In this document: one piece after another, positions 38,001 to 51,600 of the stretch
Layout: every line of letters starts with the position of its first letter
Position numbering within the stretch: position 1 is the stretch's first letter
NCBI RefSeq assembly: GCF_000004075.3
Contig: NC_026660.2
Span: 20,107,837 to 20,171,836 of the forward strand
Source: Cucumis sativus
Taxonomy: Eukaryota; Streptophyta; Magnoliopsida; Cucurbitales; Cucurbitaceae
Reading direction: 5' to 3'
Length of the DNA: 64,000 nucleotides
Position numbers and translations under genes: made by a program
Notes under the pieces: model-generated
What the model saw: the letters and a program-made list of their open reading frames with translations, nothing else
Databases searched by the model: none
Told to the model about the DNA's origin: nothing

Positions 38001-41000
38001 ATTAATCTTTCTTTTGACTTAAAAAGCTTCACTAAATGGTAACTTTGGACCTCCACATTTCCCTTCATCCTCTTTAACATGACAATATCATCCATACATG
38101 TGTTAAAGACTTATTTTTGTTAATAAAAATGATTTTAATTCAAACATAAAAATTGTTTATTAGGTTGTACTAACTTTAGAAAGATAATTCAAATTTCAAT
38201 TTTTGAATATGAACAAATGTGAACTTACTAGATAGCTGTTTTAATTTTTTATAATCATTTTCGATTAATCACTTGATACAATCACTTTCTTTTATTCTAT
38301 AATATTCTATATAATAAAAGCTAAACCGTTAGAGTGTTTTAATCATTAACAATTCTAGATTGGAATGATTTTTATAGTACATTACATTAATTACAACTTG
38401 AATGCATATAATACAACACTTATTCACTTATTTTCAAATAAGTAGGTATGATTATATAGTCATGTGACATAATATTTTAAAGTAAAGCTTGACTCCATCA
38501 AACTAAAATTCAAATAATGAAGTGTACATGAAACGAGAAGTAAAAGTTGAGTATGTGATTTTATTTTTCATAACTAAAATTGAGGCATAAAATGTTTACA
38601 TCCAACATGGAAAAGAACACGTAAGAACTCAAGAACTAGATAATTCATAAAGTAAATTAGAAAATCCAACCTACAATATATGTAGAATGATTTTCAAGTT
38701 AACTTTTTTAAAATTGAGAGTGCACATGATAATAAACACCAAAATTCGAAGTTGTACCGAATAAGATATTGATGCAGATCATAGAGAAAATCAACAGAAA
38801 CATTAACCTCCCATTAGTGTACCCTAGTTTACTAATGTTCATGCTAGTTTCAAAAGTCTTGGTAATACCCTCATACATGGCATGGGAATATAGCTTCTGC
38901 AAGCTCAACAGAATCAAACAAGAGAAAATACATCTTTATAACAAACATATAGCATCATCATTATATTGATCAAATAACCATGAACATTAATGAATCCAAT
39001 ATTTACTGACACCCTCATTAAGAAATGTTGCCAAGAGTTCAACTTGAAGGAATCATTTGATGAGGCTGACAAAATGACAGGTATATAAATAAGTATAGTG
39101 ATGGAGCACAAAACAAATTATAATTAAGTTCGAATGAAATCTTCATAACAATTCACTTTTTCTTTTTCTATGTATATTTTAATCATCATTATTTTATGTC
39201 AACATATAGTATAAGAACTTCATATATAGTCAAATATTAGTTATTTATTTATGCAGTATAAAAACTAATTTGGGATTATATCAATTATTTATTTACTTGA
39301 TGCCTTATGACATTAAATTGGCAGGTTCAAAACTTAGGAGAGCTATCAGGTTTCTCAACTTTTATCAAATATTTAAGAACATAATTAATGTGAACTAGAT
39401 TTGGGTAGTTTAATAAGACTTCAAAGCATAATAATAATAATAATGGAAGAATGAGCCACCTAACCTAGGCTAGATTACTATGATAATTATTTAAAATTAA
39501 TCATTCCCTAGCTAGTATTTTATTTTTAGTTTTTAGTTTTAAAAATTTCTCTTTTTTATTTATTTTTAATTAAAAGAGTTTGAACTAAAAAATAAAAGCA
39601 TGTTTTCTTCAAACTTTGTTAGTTTTTTATTTTTGGTTTTATAATATGGGATGAAAGTAATAAAACAATAAAGACCACATAAAAGGTGATCTATCTAGCT
39701 TTGTTTTTTCTTTTCTTTTTTATTTGTTTGAATGGCTAACTTTTTTATTTATAGACATAAGATCCAGAAATTTTTATATGTTAGTTTTATATTATAAATA
39801 TTATAAATATTTCCACGAGTATATCCTTATCAAATAAATTTCTTTGACCTTAGAACGTCTACAATATTTCTAATTAAATATATTTTAAAAAATATATATT
39901 CACAGACTACTGGATAAATCCAAACATATATGTTATATAGCTATCTACTTATAAGTTTCTAGTAAGAGCTATTTGTATTTTGGAGAAAATTAAAAAAAAA
40001 ACGTTATTTATTATTAGAAAAAAACAGTTTAAAATAGGTCAAACATTCAAACTTAGTCAAAAAAAAAAAAAAAAAACTTAATTTTTGAAAACTAAACACT
40101 CCAAAATGTATTCTATAAACATATTGGATTAGGCTTCTTAAATAAGCAATTTAAACCATTATTTTAGTTGATTAGATTATAACAAATATAATTCAATCTA
40201 ATAAATTTGAGTCCATTTTTAAGAACTGAAAATAAGAAATTAGAAAGGTTGATCATATTTTAGAGAGGTTGGGGATTGTGAAGTTGGTTGCTGAAAAGAA
40301 ACACATGAAATGAAATTTGAAGAAGAATGGGGTAAGAGAGAAAATATAAATTAGGGTTTGTGGAAGTTGTGGGTTTTAAAGAGTGGGGCGAGTAGAACGA
40401 CGACGTTGACCGGTCAGAATAACCTTTTTTTTCAAAAATATAATATTATTTTAGGTATTTTTTGAATGGTAGCGATTTCTATGTCTCGTGTCACGACACC
40501 ACACGTGTCGTCTCGTGAACTCTTCCCAAAATCCAACCTTTACCTTATTTTGTGGAACGACGCCGTGTTTGTTTAGCATTATAACACTCCTTATTCATCA
40601 ACAAATCAAACTTTGATTTTACCTAATTTCCTTTCTTCTTCCTTTTTGCTACTTCAATCTTGCATTTTCCTTTTCTTGCAAACAATACTATATTACCATT
40701 CTCTCCTTTTTAGACCTAAATTTTGTCTAAATTAAACCTTCTTTTTTTTTTTTTTTTCATTTTTCAAAACTAGTAATTAAATACTTTTTAGATATCGGAC
40801 TTTTCCAATGAATCTCAATCAGATTGACTATTGAGGATATAATTTTCTGTTTTTTCTATCTATATGTATGTTTGCTTTCTTTCATTACAATTTTTCAATA
40901 ATGGGTTCACCTTTGTTAAAGAAGTTACTAATTAATTCCATGACAAATATTATTAAAACCAAAACAAGCTTCTAATTAACTTGGTTTTGAAAGATATATA

Positions 41001-44000
41001 TATATGATGAATATATAAACTGATCAATACCCTAAACATATAAAGCTAATGAATGAAGGTAATATTTTTAAAAAAATCAATTGGTTTTAAAATGAGCTTG
41101 ACCTTACCTTTTATTACAACTTTTTGGGTTTTAATGGGAAGCAATTTCTTGAGTTATCATTTCTTTTGTTTACATAATCATATTGGATAGCAAAATTGTT
41201 TTTCATGTTCGTAAATGTAGACTATTTTTTCGTGATAGATACATTAGATCAGTTGGATACACTCAAATATCTCTATTGGCTAGGTTGATATTTTTATAAC
41301 GACCTTATGACTCCTACTTCACTAGAGATATAAGAACAAGTACACGGATATTTGAAAGAATAGAGTTAGAGATAAGCCCACATAGTTTGTAAAAAGCTTT
41401 GATCTATTAGTCGAAAAGTCCGAAGTAGCCTAAATGTTGTCTCATATCTCAATATTGCTTTTTTCAGCCCTTTGAATATTCGGTTGTAGAGAGTTAGATG
41501 TCCACTTACATAACATTTTTTTTCATTAGTAATTTAATTAAGACTACTATAAACTATTTTCATGATAATTACTAATAGATGTTTTCTATAATAATCCATG
41601 TATTCCTAAATATATTGGTTCAAACATACACTCACAAATATTAAAAAATAGCATACAACAATGTGACATTATACTATTTTATTGTTATATATGTAGTTTG
41701 TTTCATTATTAATATTTATAAGTTATCAATAATTTACCATTTTGATATAATATTTATTTGTGAAATTGACATAAATTTTTTTATAATGGATTCATATTTT
41801 TCTAATATTTGATATATTTTTTTCCTAAACTTTAAAACCATGGTGTGTGATAGGCACACAGAAAATAAGGTAGTAAAGGTAAATTAAGTGTGAGATTCAG
41901 AGAAATTGCCAAATTGAATAAGATTTGAAGTTACAAACTTTTTCAACTCTTTCAGAAGAAAAACGTACAAAATGAATAAACCTTCATAATTTACCTGACA
42001 AACTATATGTAACACACCTCATTCTTTTGTACCCTACCACCTTCTTCTTCTTCTTCTTCCTCCTCCTTTCCATTTGATATATTGTGTCTGAATACATAGG
42101 TAGATCGAGAATTCAATGCACACATGACCATATGGTTTTTTCTTTCCCACTGACGTCCCATTTACCTTAGTGAAAACAAAATAGATTCATAGTAATAAAA
42201 AGGTGAGTCCTATTTCATTGTTTGCTTGGTATGATCACATGCAATCGTACTAAAAATTATAATCAACCAATAACACAAATTGGTTGATGAATTAAATGTG
42301 TGTTACGTTCAATACAATTGTGATTAGGGATACATTAGTGTTATTGTTTACCACTTAAGGTAAAAATATTTTTTTAAAATTTTAAGTAAAAACGTGATAT
42401 TAATCTAATTATGTTTGCAATTTCAACTTAAACTTCATTACAATTACATTAGTATCATAGTTTACCAAGATGGTAGTCTATAATTTCATTTTTGTTTTCT
42501 CTCTATAATTTTAGCTGATTTTTCCATGGGTACGTAAGAATATCAAATTAACTTTATAAAAGTGCAAATGTTCTTTTTAATCAGATTAGACAAATATTAA
42601 AAGGTATAATGGAATATGAATCACAATAAAACGAAATTTAAACTATGAAGATATATATATCAAAATAATATGTATTTAAAATTTTTTAATTTATTGTTTG
42701 TTATTAATTTTAAACATAGTTGGATTAGTTAGGGTTGTGTTTGGTTAATAAGAGATTAGATCAGAAACCCCTAGGGGATCAAGGTATAGTAGTGATTCTT
42801 ATGATTAATTAGGAGAGGAGGGTGGATTATATTCTTGCTCAAAAGGGTGAAAGGGCTTATATATATATATATATACACACACACATGTATTTATGTATTT
42901 TTAACAAGTTTGAATTTCTCGTTTTCACACTTTTCAATTAACCAAGCATACAAAAGAAGAAATTAAAATAATGGTGTGAACATGAGTAAAGGTAAACTGG
43001 GTAATTCATGGGTGAATTGAGTTGGGGGTCCATAATATTTACTGAAATAAGGTTATATAAAAGAAGGGTTTGAAGGACAAGAAAAAGAAATGTACTAACA
43101 ATTGAATATTCACATATATTCAACTGAATTTTAGGGTTTTGTAACTTCATATAGATTTTAGATTTTCCACTGCTTGGCAGTGTGGAAATTGATTAGAAGC
43201 TAAGGGCCACATTGTGATTATTATATTGCTCCCTTCTTCTAGATATATCTTTGGATGTATACAGTGAAACCACATGGTTTTTTTTGTTCCTTTTTCTCCA
43301 ATATTCAATGCTATGTTTGTCAAAGTAAAACTTATACAAATTATATTCAAATTGAAACTAATTATAAAGTGATTTAATTTGGATGTATACTAGAGAGTTC
43401 AAATAGTAGTGTTGTGTTTTCATTGTTGCTATTTAATTTAATTCAATGGGTTGAATTCATCCTAAAGGACTCATTTAGTTTATTGGTTTGGTTGGATGAG
43501 TTGATATTATATGTACTATTCTTCTATCATTCGGTTTTTATATATAGTTTTATGTTTCATTTTCTTCATTTCTTAGCATCCTTTGAAGCTATACGTTCTT
43601 TAAATTTACAATTTTTAATGTATGGCATTAGAATATTTAATGAGGTTTAAACCCAATTATTTATGGGCTAATTTTTCTAAGGGATTCAGTTAGGATATAA
43701 TATGGTTTAAGCCCAATAATACAACCACATTACATATCACATTGCATCTACCACACTTTCTATTTTGTTTGTTGAACTAATTATATTAAATTTGGTCATT
43801 TGAGTTAGCATGCTAGTTGAATCTTGATGCTATAAGGTTGAGATTAAGGGGAAACTCACAAAACAATATATACGACCAGCTAAAAGCCTAGACAATATAG
43901 ATTGTCATTGGTCATTAGGACACGACATAAAACACATCATAGGGCTAAGAGATTATTGGTGATGCAAAATCGTGAAGGCAAACGTGACGTTTTGAATTTT

Positions 44001-44450
44001 GCATAAAACATCAAGTTGTCATTAGGCCTCTCTCTAATAAAGATTAAAATTCTTGATTTTAAAGAGTGATTATTTTATTTGACAACCCAGTCATCCAAAT
44101 ATAGAAGTCGCCTCATCAATTTGTTAAAAGTTAATGAAATTTTATCAGAATTGACTAAAATATACTCTTTTTAAAAATTCAGCGTCTAAAATATACGTTT
44201 ATTTAAAAAGTTTTTATAGTTTAAAATATAAAAAAGAGATTAAATTTAGAGACCAAAGGTAAAAATTGAGAGAGATACATTAGGTTTTCTTAAAAATTCA
44301 ACAAAAATAAAGATGAATAGAAAACGCAAAACAAAAAAGAATCTATAAAATTACTAGACTTAATTTGCTACAATAGAATATTTTAGTTCAACAAAAGCCA
44401 CCCAACACGAAATTCTGAACACGAATTCTTTCGACATGTTTTTGTTCTAA

Positions 44451-44550
44451 CTCACATGCTACTTAAAAATATTAATAATACGTCGTTCTACATTAACAAA
44501 CTCACATGCTACTTAAAAATATTAATAGTACGTCGTTCAACATGAAATTG
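44451..44550. repeat. 50-bp tandem duplication
   Basis: Copies at 44451-44500 and 44501-44550, each starting ctcacatgctacttaaaaat and containing acgtcgttc. They differ at only a few positions. Non-coding, in the middle of the gene desert. Confidence 0.85.
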
Positions 44551-46772
44551 TTAAAACATGCTTGCTTTGAAATTCATTTGACTTAGTCAAAAAAAAAAAA
44601 AAACGTGCATGCACCTTGTTTTAAATCACTAATGTGGACAAATCTTAGTTAAATAATTAACAATATCACTTATTTTTAAATATGGTTAGTTTTACATATC
44701 AATTAATTTGAATCTCAAGAATAAATAAAAAACTAATCTAACTTTTTAGTATAAATAAATAAATATAAATCAAATTATTTACTTATACAATAGATATGAC
44801 CGATAAACAATCAAACTATAAAATGAGATCTATCCCTATCCAGTTTAGAAGAGAGGCGTTCATTCTTGTAGGAAAATTGAACACGTCTACCCTCAAGTCT
44901 AGTACGAGAGTTCAACTATGAAAAAAATATTTATAAATATAACAAAATATTAATAGTAGTCTATATGTGTCTATCGTGACACCGATAGTAATAGTCTATA
45001 GTGATTTATTGTCATCTATAACTAATAAAAAGTAAAATTATATTATATTAATTAATTAATAATTGTTTGCGTTTATTTCGCTAAATGTGAAAGTAATATA
45101 TATCCTCACATTTTTTGTTTAGATATAAGATGATATTTTAATGAATGTGGGTATAGATTTTAAAGTGTCATGTTTTTCAATATGGTAACCTTTTGTTTGC
45201 ATATGACATATTTAAACCTCCAATTATTGTCTACATTATTATTCCACATTTTTGTTACAAACGGCATGATGTGGAATATATCAATTGTAAACCACATTTT
45301 TTCACCATATAACATTTTCAATTAGATTATAGTGTGTAATTTAACCACGAAAAAGAGAACGTGCAATTTGTTTTTTTGTCTTTGTTAACCATATATATTT
45401 AAGTATCTCTTTTCATTCAGGTATGATTTTGGATCATTCATGTAATTTTCTTCTTAATTAAAATTAGGACGTTAAATATCAACAAACTACATTATATTTT
45501 TATCCAATTCGTGTTTGGTACGTATCCACAGATATAGAAAGAATAATTCAGAAAAGACATAGAGAAAAACAAAGAGAGGGCCATAGAATTACCATAATTT
45601 AGGAGACAAAAGGCAGGGGAAGAACGTGGTAACATTCACAACACAACAAGAGGCTCTTTAAGAAGGGATATAAAAATTAATTAAGAGGGGACACACCATA
45701 TATATATATATATGTGCATATATAATGAAAAAAATGTAGGAAAATAAAAATGTTAAATTTAATTTTAATATTTTGGAAGGAAATGGGAATTAAGAAATTG
45801 GTGAAAAATTAGTAATTGGTTCATTTAATTGATTGCATAGAAAAGAGAAAAGAGGTGTGGAAAGGGAATGTGAGTGAAAATTGACAACCACCGATTTTTA
45901 TTAATGTGTGAGTTTTCGGTTTTGGGGGGAATGATCATGTGGCCGTGTTTTGACGATATTATTATTATTCGGTTCGGTCGGTGTTTTCTCCAACTTATAT
46001 AACTCCGTTTTCTAAAATCTCTCCCACTTTGGTTTTTTTGTCACTATTTCCTTTCATTTTTGGCTTCTTCCTTCTCCTTCCCCTTTCTATGACCTCATAT
46101 GTTGGTGATGATGAAGTAAGAGCTACTCACGTGCCATGTTAACCAATTATAATAATCATCTTCTCTATATTTTACAACTTTAGAATTTTAAATATTACAT
46201 ACTTCCATCAATAGTTTTTTCAAAATTCATTTAAAATATAACATTGGTTTCCTTATTAAGAACTTAATGCTCCAATAATACGTGACCATTCAGTCCAAAT
46301 CAAATTTTAAGTGTGAAACCTTTCATCTCTATCTATAAAGTTTCAAAGTTTCACACACTTCATTCCTATCTATTTCTTTGTTTCAAAGTTTCAAGTGTGA
46401 AACCTTCATTCCTATCTATTTCTTTTGCTTTCTGCCGTAATATCTAGACTACTTACCTTAACTAATCTCACAAGATATCCCTACGATATTTGATATAGCC
46501 CTACAATATTTGATTGTCAAGAAAACTCGTAGAAAATTAATTTTAGTTATTAATGAAACCACGTCCTCTTTTTTATTCATATTACTTGATTGAGAGAGAG
46601 TGACTATTTATTTAAAGCACTATTAATTTAAAAGGACAACTATACGTGTAAGTCATAACATAGAACAGATTTGCAAATTAAACAAAACAACCAAACCCAT
46701 ACACAAATAAATATCATATTCTACACACTTAATATACCATCTTCACAAGTATCTTCAATCTTGACCCATCTA

Positions 46773-48501
46773 CTAAGTTTGGCTTGCTTGGAGAAGACCA
46801 TCCCTGATCTGTGAAGCAATATCTTTAACTGCACCAGGTCCATGTGGGATGAACACAGAATTAGACTTTGATGACGCTCCAATCTCCTTCATCGTGTCGA
46901 AGTATTGAGTCACAAGAACCATGTCCATGACATCCTTAGATGTCGTTCCAGGGACGTTTTCAGCAAATGCTAGTACACTGTCTCTGAGCCCATCGACAAT
47001 GGCTTGACGCTGCCGTGCAATACCAAGCCCGGCCAGATACTTGGATTCGGCATCTCCTTCAGCTCTCTTAATCTGCAATATCTTCTCTGCCTCAGCTTTC
47101 TCAGTTGCAGCAACTCTCAGTCTTGCAGCTGTTTATACAATCACCCAGAACTCAAAATATTTGCATTTGTAGTAACCAAGGCTAACAAACAAGCATTTAT
47201 CACTAATTGGGTAGTATTTCATTACCTGCATTTATTTCATTCATTGCTCGCTTTACATGCTCATCTGGCTCAATGTCCACAATTAGAGTTTGAACTATCT
47301 CGTATCCATAAGCCGACATGGCCTACATGACCAAAACACCACAAAGATTAGATTTACATTCTTAAGTTGGTTAATTATGAATCATGAAAAGAGAAAGAGA
47401 AACAAAGTACCTTCTCCAGCTCGTCTTCGACCGCCTTTGCAATATCATTCTTCTGTTCAAAAGTAGAATCTAGGTCCAACTTTGGAACACTTGCCCTAAT
47501 AACTAAAACAACAAAACGATGCAACATCTACTTTAGTTACAGCTCAACAAACCAAATTAGGGTGGATTTTAATGACAAGAGTTTAAATAAAAACTTGGTG
47601 CCATATCTTCTCAATCATAGTTTAATAACGTTTTTGAAAGATTAGCCCAACTCCAAATTGGCCTCTAAGATTTCAAAAAATGGCTTAAAATAGAATATAA
47701 GATATTGTCTTAAAAAATTCTTTGGAAAAAAAATGCAAGCCTTAAATCTTCTTAACAAGATAGAGCAATAACAAATGGCTGATGTGCCTATCAAAGTTTC
47801 CTAACAAGATACAGTAAACTGAAGATTGATTGCTATTAGAGATGCTAATTAGAATTTCATTCCCTGGAAAATTATTATCTATTCCATCCCATTGGTCAGA
47901 TATTGCACCCAAAGGAAAATGTTTTCTGGCAGTACTAGAGTACTACTCATCAAGCTGTAGTAGGTGGGGGAAAGGGGAACCATCACAATAAAAACCACAT
48001 GAAATTAAATTCCGACTAAAGTATTGAACAAAAGAACTTCAAAGTATACCATCAAAAACATATGCCTGGATCTGTTCTCTTGTATTACTAAGCTTATAAA
48101 AAGCATCTGAAGCCTTGTCTGCTAGGGCTCGGTATTGAATAGAGGCAACGACAGTGACAAAAACATTGTCCTGAAGAAAAACCAGACAATAAATTAACAT
48201 TAAGAATGGTAACTTATAAACCTTCTTTGCTCTGAATCTCTAGCTGAAGGTGCTTCTTATTTCCTCTTCTAGAAATAAGACAATCAATTGTTAATGAATT
48301 GCAGAAACAAACCTTTGTCTTTGTCTCACATCGAACATCAAGCTGCTGGAGACGTAAAGAAAGATGACCAGCTATCTGGCTCCCAAGGCACCATGGTAGA
48401 CAATGGCAACCAGGTTGAAGCACATCGTCAAATCTCCCAAATGTTTCTCTGATAGCTACAGTTGACTGGTCGACTTGAATGCAACCAAGGGCTTGACCCA
48501 T
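46773..48501 (-). CDS. HIR1: hypersensitive-induced response (HIR) protein, SPFH/PHB family
   Basis: Plasma-membrane microdomain protein of the stomatin/prohibitin/flotillin group. HIR proteins oligomerise, associate with immune receptors such as RPS2, and promote hypersensitive cell death. Exons on the minus strand: 48313-48501, 48050-48170, 47411-47502, 47226-47322 and 46773-47128; 855 nt, 284 residues, the family's normal size. It opens [20 protein letters not shown], with Gly2 for myristoylation and Cys7 as an acylation candidate, and has no transmembrane helix. The SPFH domain runs to about residue 180 and includes [10 protein letters not shown] and [20 protein letters not shown], followed by a helical tail with [20 protein letters not shown]. 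The tail ends in [10 protein letters not shown] 5'UTR intron of about 2.9 kb is inferred upstream. The family and HIR1-like grouping are sure; the exact paralogue is not. Confidence 0.94.
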
Positions 48502-48514
48502 TCTGAGTTATCAA

Positions 48515-50176
48515 CTGTTCAAACAAGAGAAGTACATGATTGTCAAACGAAGAACAAACTAATAGCAAAAAAAATCATTTTCAACTATCTCGTTCAAGAA
48601 AATATGGCTGCCATTTAATTAAAATCATTCATGTGTGAAAGTTAACAAATAATTACAATACTTCTTTTGACGCTCAGGACACAATAAATGAAGTATGTTA
48701 TAACTTCTTACAATATATTATATAATTTATAAAACGTTTAATGTCTATAAATCTGATAGAAGTCATTGCTTGCCCTTTGAAAACACCACAAATCACCAAC
48801 TTAGATAGCTCAAAGTTCAGTCACTTTTTCTACATCTTCTCTGTTTCATTAAGAGCTTCAAAACAGAAAGTCCATAAGCAAACTCACTTTCGTTGAAGCC
48901 TCTTTCCACACCAATTTTCTTTATTTTTCTTTTCAAATATTTTTCTTTTCCGTTAATTTCTAATAAGTGATCCAATTGAGAAGTTACCATACTTTCTTTG
49001 CTCTCTATCCTCGGTCTCAAATCTATCAGCTTTCCAAGCAAGTCCTGTAGGCAAGTTCCATGAATTTAATTCATCCTAAAATCCTTTGAGCAACCTTCTT
49101 TGTCCCGTTTCCATTCTGAAAATTCTGTAAAAAAAATTTCTCATAGGCTAACGCTCAATGCACTGATTTCCCAAAAGGATATTGCTATCCTAAAGCCTAG
49201 CCTCAAAGCTGAAAACATCTCAACTAATTGTCTGACATTGGAAATTGACCACCATAAACTGGGAAAACTTCATTCCTCATCACATTTTCCCTCCTTTCTG
49301 GAGAGGCCACTTTCATATCTGCCTCCCACCAATTAACAGTAAAGCTCAATCTGCCCTTGCAAAGCCTCCAAATCCGTTTAACCTGGAGAGCCACATTGCC
49401 ACTACCACACACGCTGAAATATTCAGTCTCACTAATGTATATCGCAATCCTCCAAGCTCCCTTGCTCGAAGGCAAAAGACGAAATGGCCATAAAGTATGA
49501 CAGAAAGGCTGCCAACACCAGATAAACCTATGATTTTTTTTTTCCTCCTTTGTATAATTCCATGTTTCTTCATCTTCAAACTCTCCCTCAGATCATATAT
49601 TTTCCTATTTTTCCTATTTTTCCACTAAGACACCACTTCCATTCACTTGTGCCGTGGCCATCCTAAATTATCGGCCAGGTTCTTTAATGTTTCCCCCTTG
49701 TTATCTGTGCCAAAAGCTTTAGTTCTATCTAAATTAGCCTTCAACTTGAGGCTGTTTCAAAAACCTTAAGTATAAGGAACAAATATTGTAGCTCTAGGCA
49801 ATAAGCAACTTAAGTGCCTTGCTTCAAAGAAGCAAGATGTACGCAGCAACACACCTCAGTATGTTTTCTAGTTATTTTTAGGAAATAAAATGGTTGTTTA
49901 AAAATCCTCATTTCTGCAAACAAACTTATACAAGTGCATCAATCTTATACATGCTTGAAGTTAGTCTTACAGTTCAAAAATCTCAACATGGCTTATTTTC
50001 TCTGGTATGAGGAAGATGAATGTTTAGCTTTAGAGCAGTTGTACGACCTATAGAGTTGACCTTGTTCAAGTAAAGTCATTTAGATGACAAATAATTGGAT
50101 CTAAAATTCAAATAATCCTTACCTCTCTTAAAAGATCAACACTTTCACTTCAAAATTTGGGTAGTTTTAATATTTA

Positions 50177-50207
<31 letters not shown>

Positions 50208-51436
50208 TAAAAAAGGGTATCAAATGCTAAACTATTAAAGAAGACTGAAACCAGAAACCAATCTACAGAAAACAAGTAAAAACCTCATCAGGAAAGGAAA
50301 AAGAAAACGCAAAGCATGTTTTAAATTAGATGATCATAAGATAATATTCATGTTATAGTCGTATACTGATGAATAAGAGGCCTCATCTCAAAGAGAGAAG
50401 CCAGCAGATAAAGCCCAACTAGCTAAAATGTTAGCTATTATATCCTACGCCATTACAAAAAGAACCCAGCAGAAGTCTAGACATGTCACCGATTGATTGA
50501 TGAACATAACAAGGAATAATATTCCCTATAAACACCCTAGAATCCACAACTCTAGAATAAATAGGAAAATATTTAGATTTGGTATAGAATGGAATGACTT
50601 CATAACTAAAACACATAAAACAACAACAAATTGTAACATTGAATTAGATTAAAAAATAGTCCATACGGATTCAAGAACCTCCTTTTGCAATCAAAAACAA
50701 GAAAATTCTAATTGAAACATGAAACGGCACACAAGTCAACAAACACAGTTAACAACAGGAAACGGTACAAAGGATTGGAGCAACACTCACCAAAAATTAC
50801 TGTTGATTCCAGAAAAGAAAAAATCGAAGAAATCAAAATTTAGGTCTGGAACAACCCTTTGCCGCAGTTATAAGGAGTTGATATAATTGAATCAGCAAAA
50901 GATAAGTCAACTAAAGATATTTTTAACAATTTATCTAATGATTCCAATGAATACTTCGTATTTTTTATTTGGATAAAAGATGATAGTTGTCAAATATTGG
51001 TCCCACTACAGTAAATGATCGATAGAAATTAGAAGATAAGCCATAAGGTAGAGGTAAACCACTTGTTGGTTCCTTTGAACAGGTCAAGCAACTGAGTAAA
51101 GTCAAGAGCATAAGAAAAGTAAGCGTCACAGGTTTTCCCAAATTGATAATAAAGAATTTCACACATAGGCTTATGAATTCATAATACAATGGGAAAAAGA
51201 AAGGAAGTTTCAAGATTTCACTTCAAATCATGCACAAAAAATAAAGCCCTCCGCCCCCCACCATCAATTGTTCTACAAGTAAGCTCAAAACACCGTACCC
51301 ATACTCAAATAAACTAATACCAGTGACTCAAAACACAAAATGAACATAACCCAAATTCTTAATCATGGGAAAAAATTGAAGAAACCCCTAGTGGAAGCAA
51401 AAATTGAAAGGAAATAGGAAAGTTGTTAACAGTTAC
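48515..51436 (-). other. inferred 5'UTR intron of the HIR gene
   Basis: On the minus strand a good donor (CCAG|GTAACT) ends an exon-like, T- and C-rich leader at 51437-51600, and a good acceptor (TTGAACAG|TTGATAAC) lies at 48514/48515, 13 bases before the ATG. No coding potential shows in between. A GTGAGT donor-like site at about 50785-50791 with a leader-like stretch to 50870 could mark an alternative leader exon. The intron includes a T-run of about 20 at 50187-50208. Leader introns are known in HIR genes; here it is inference from splice signals only. Confidence 0.5.
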
Positions 51437-51600
51437 CTGGCAAATGGTGAGCAGAAAATCAAAAGATGAACACGAAGAAACTTTAAATAGATCCTTATGA
51501 AATAGAAGGAAAGACGGAAAGAGAGAAGTGATTGCGTCGAAGAAACAAGGAGAAAACGACGAGCTTTGGCTTTCTGTAATTTACCGCGCCGATTATAGTT

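Larger units (their letters stand above)
34633..46772. other. 12 kb gene desert
   Basis: No protein gene could be supported. The sequence is strongly AT-rich with many homopolymer and (TA)n tracts, such as 42860-42885 and 45702-45715. Items seen inside are listed separately: a TRIM-like fossil (36155-36590), a MITE-like element (37808-38000), a promoter-like patch with a G-box (about 40380-40570), a 50-bp tandem duplication (44451-44550) and an orphan gene-start-like patch (45990-46120). A short stretch at 35285-35400 reads IELIKLPFLGGNKHFAKAVW in one frame; it could be a LINE scrap but I do not recognise it securely. Confidence 0.6.

Noticed and set aside
43164-43193. Short hairpin tttccactgc-ttg-gcagtgtggaaa
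   Set aside because: A stem of about 10 bp with a tiny loop, too short for a plant microRNA precursor and with no terminator role in a nuclear genome.
44971-44988. Inverted pair ctatcg...cgatag in a 'gtctat' rich stretch
   Set aside because: Only six paired bases; it resembles scattered low-complexity repeats and cannot be called an element.
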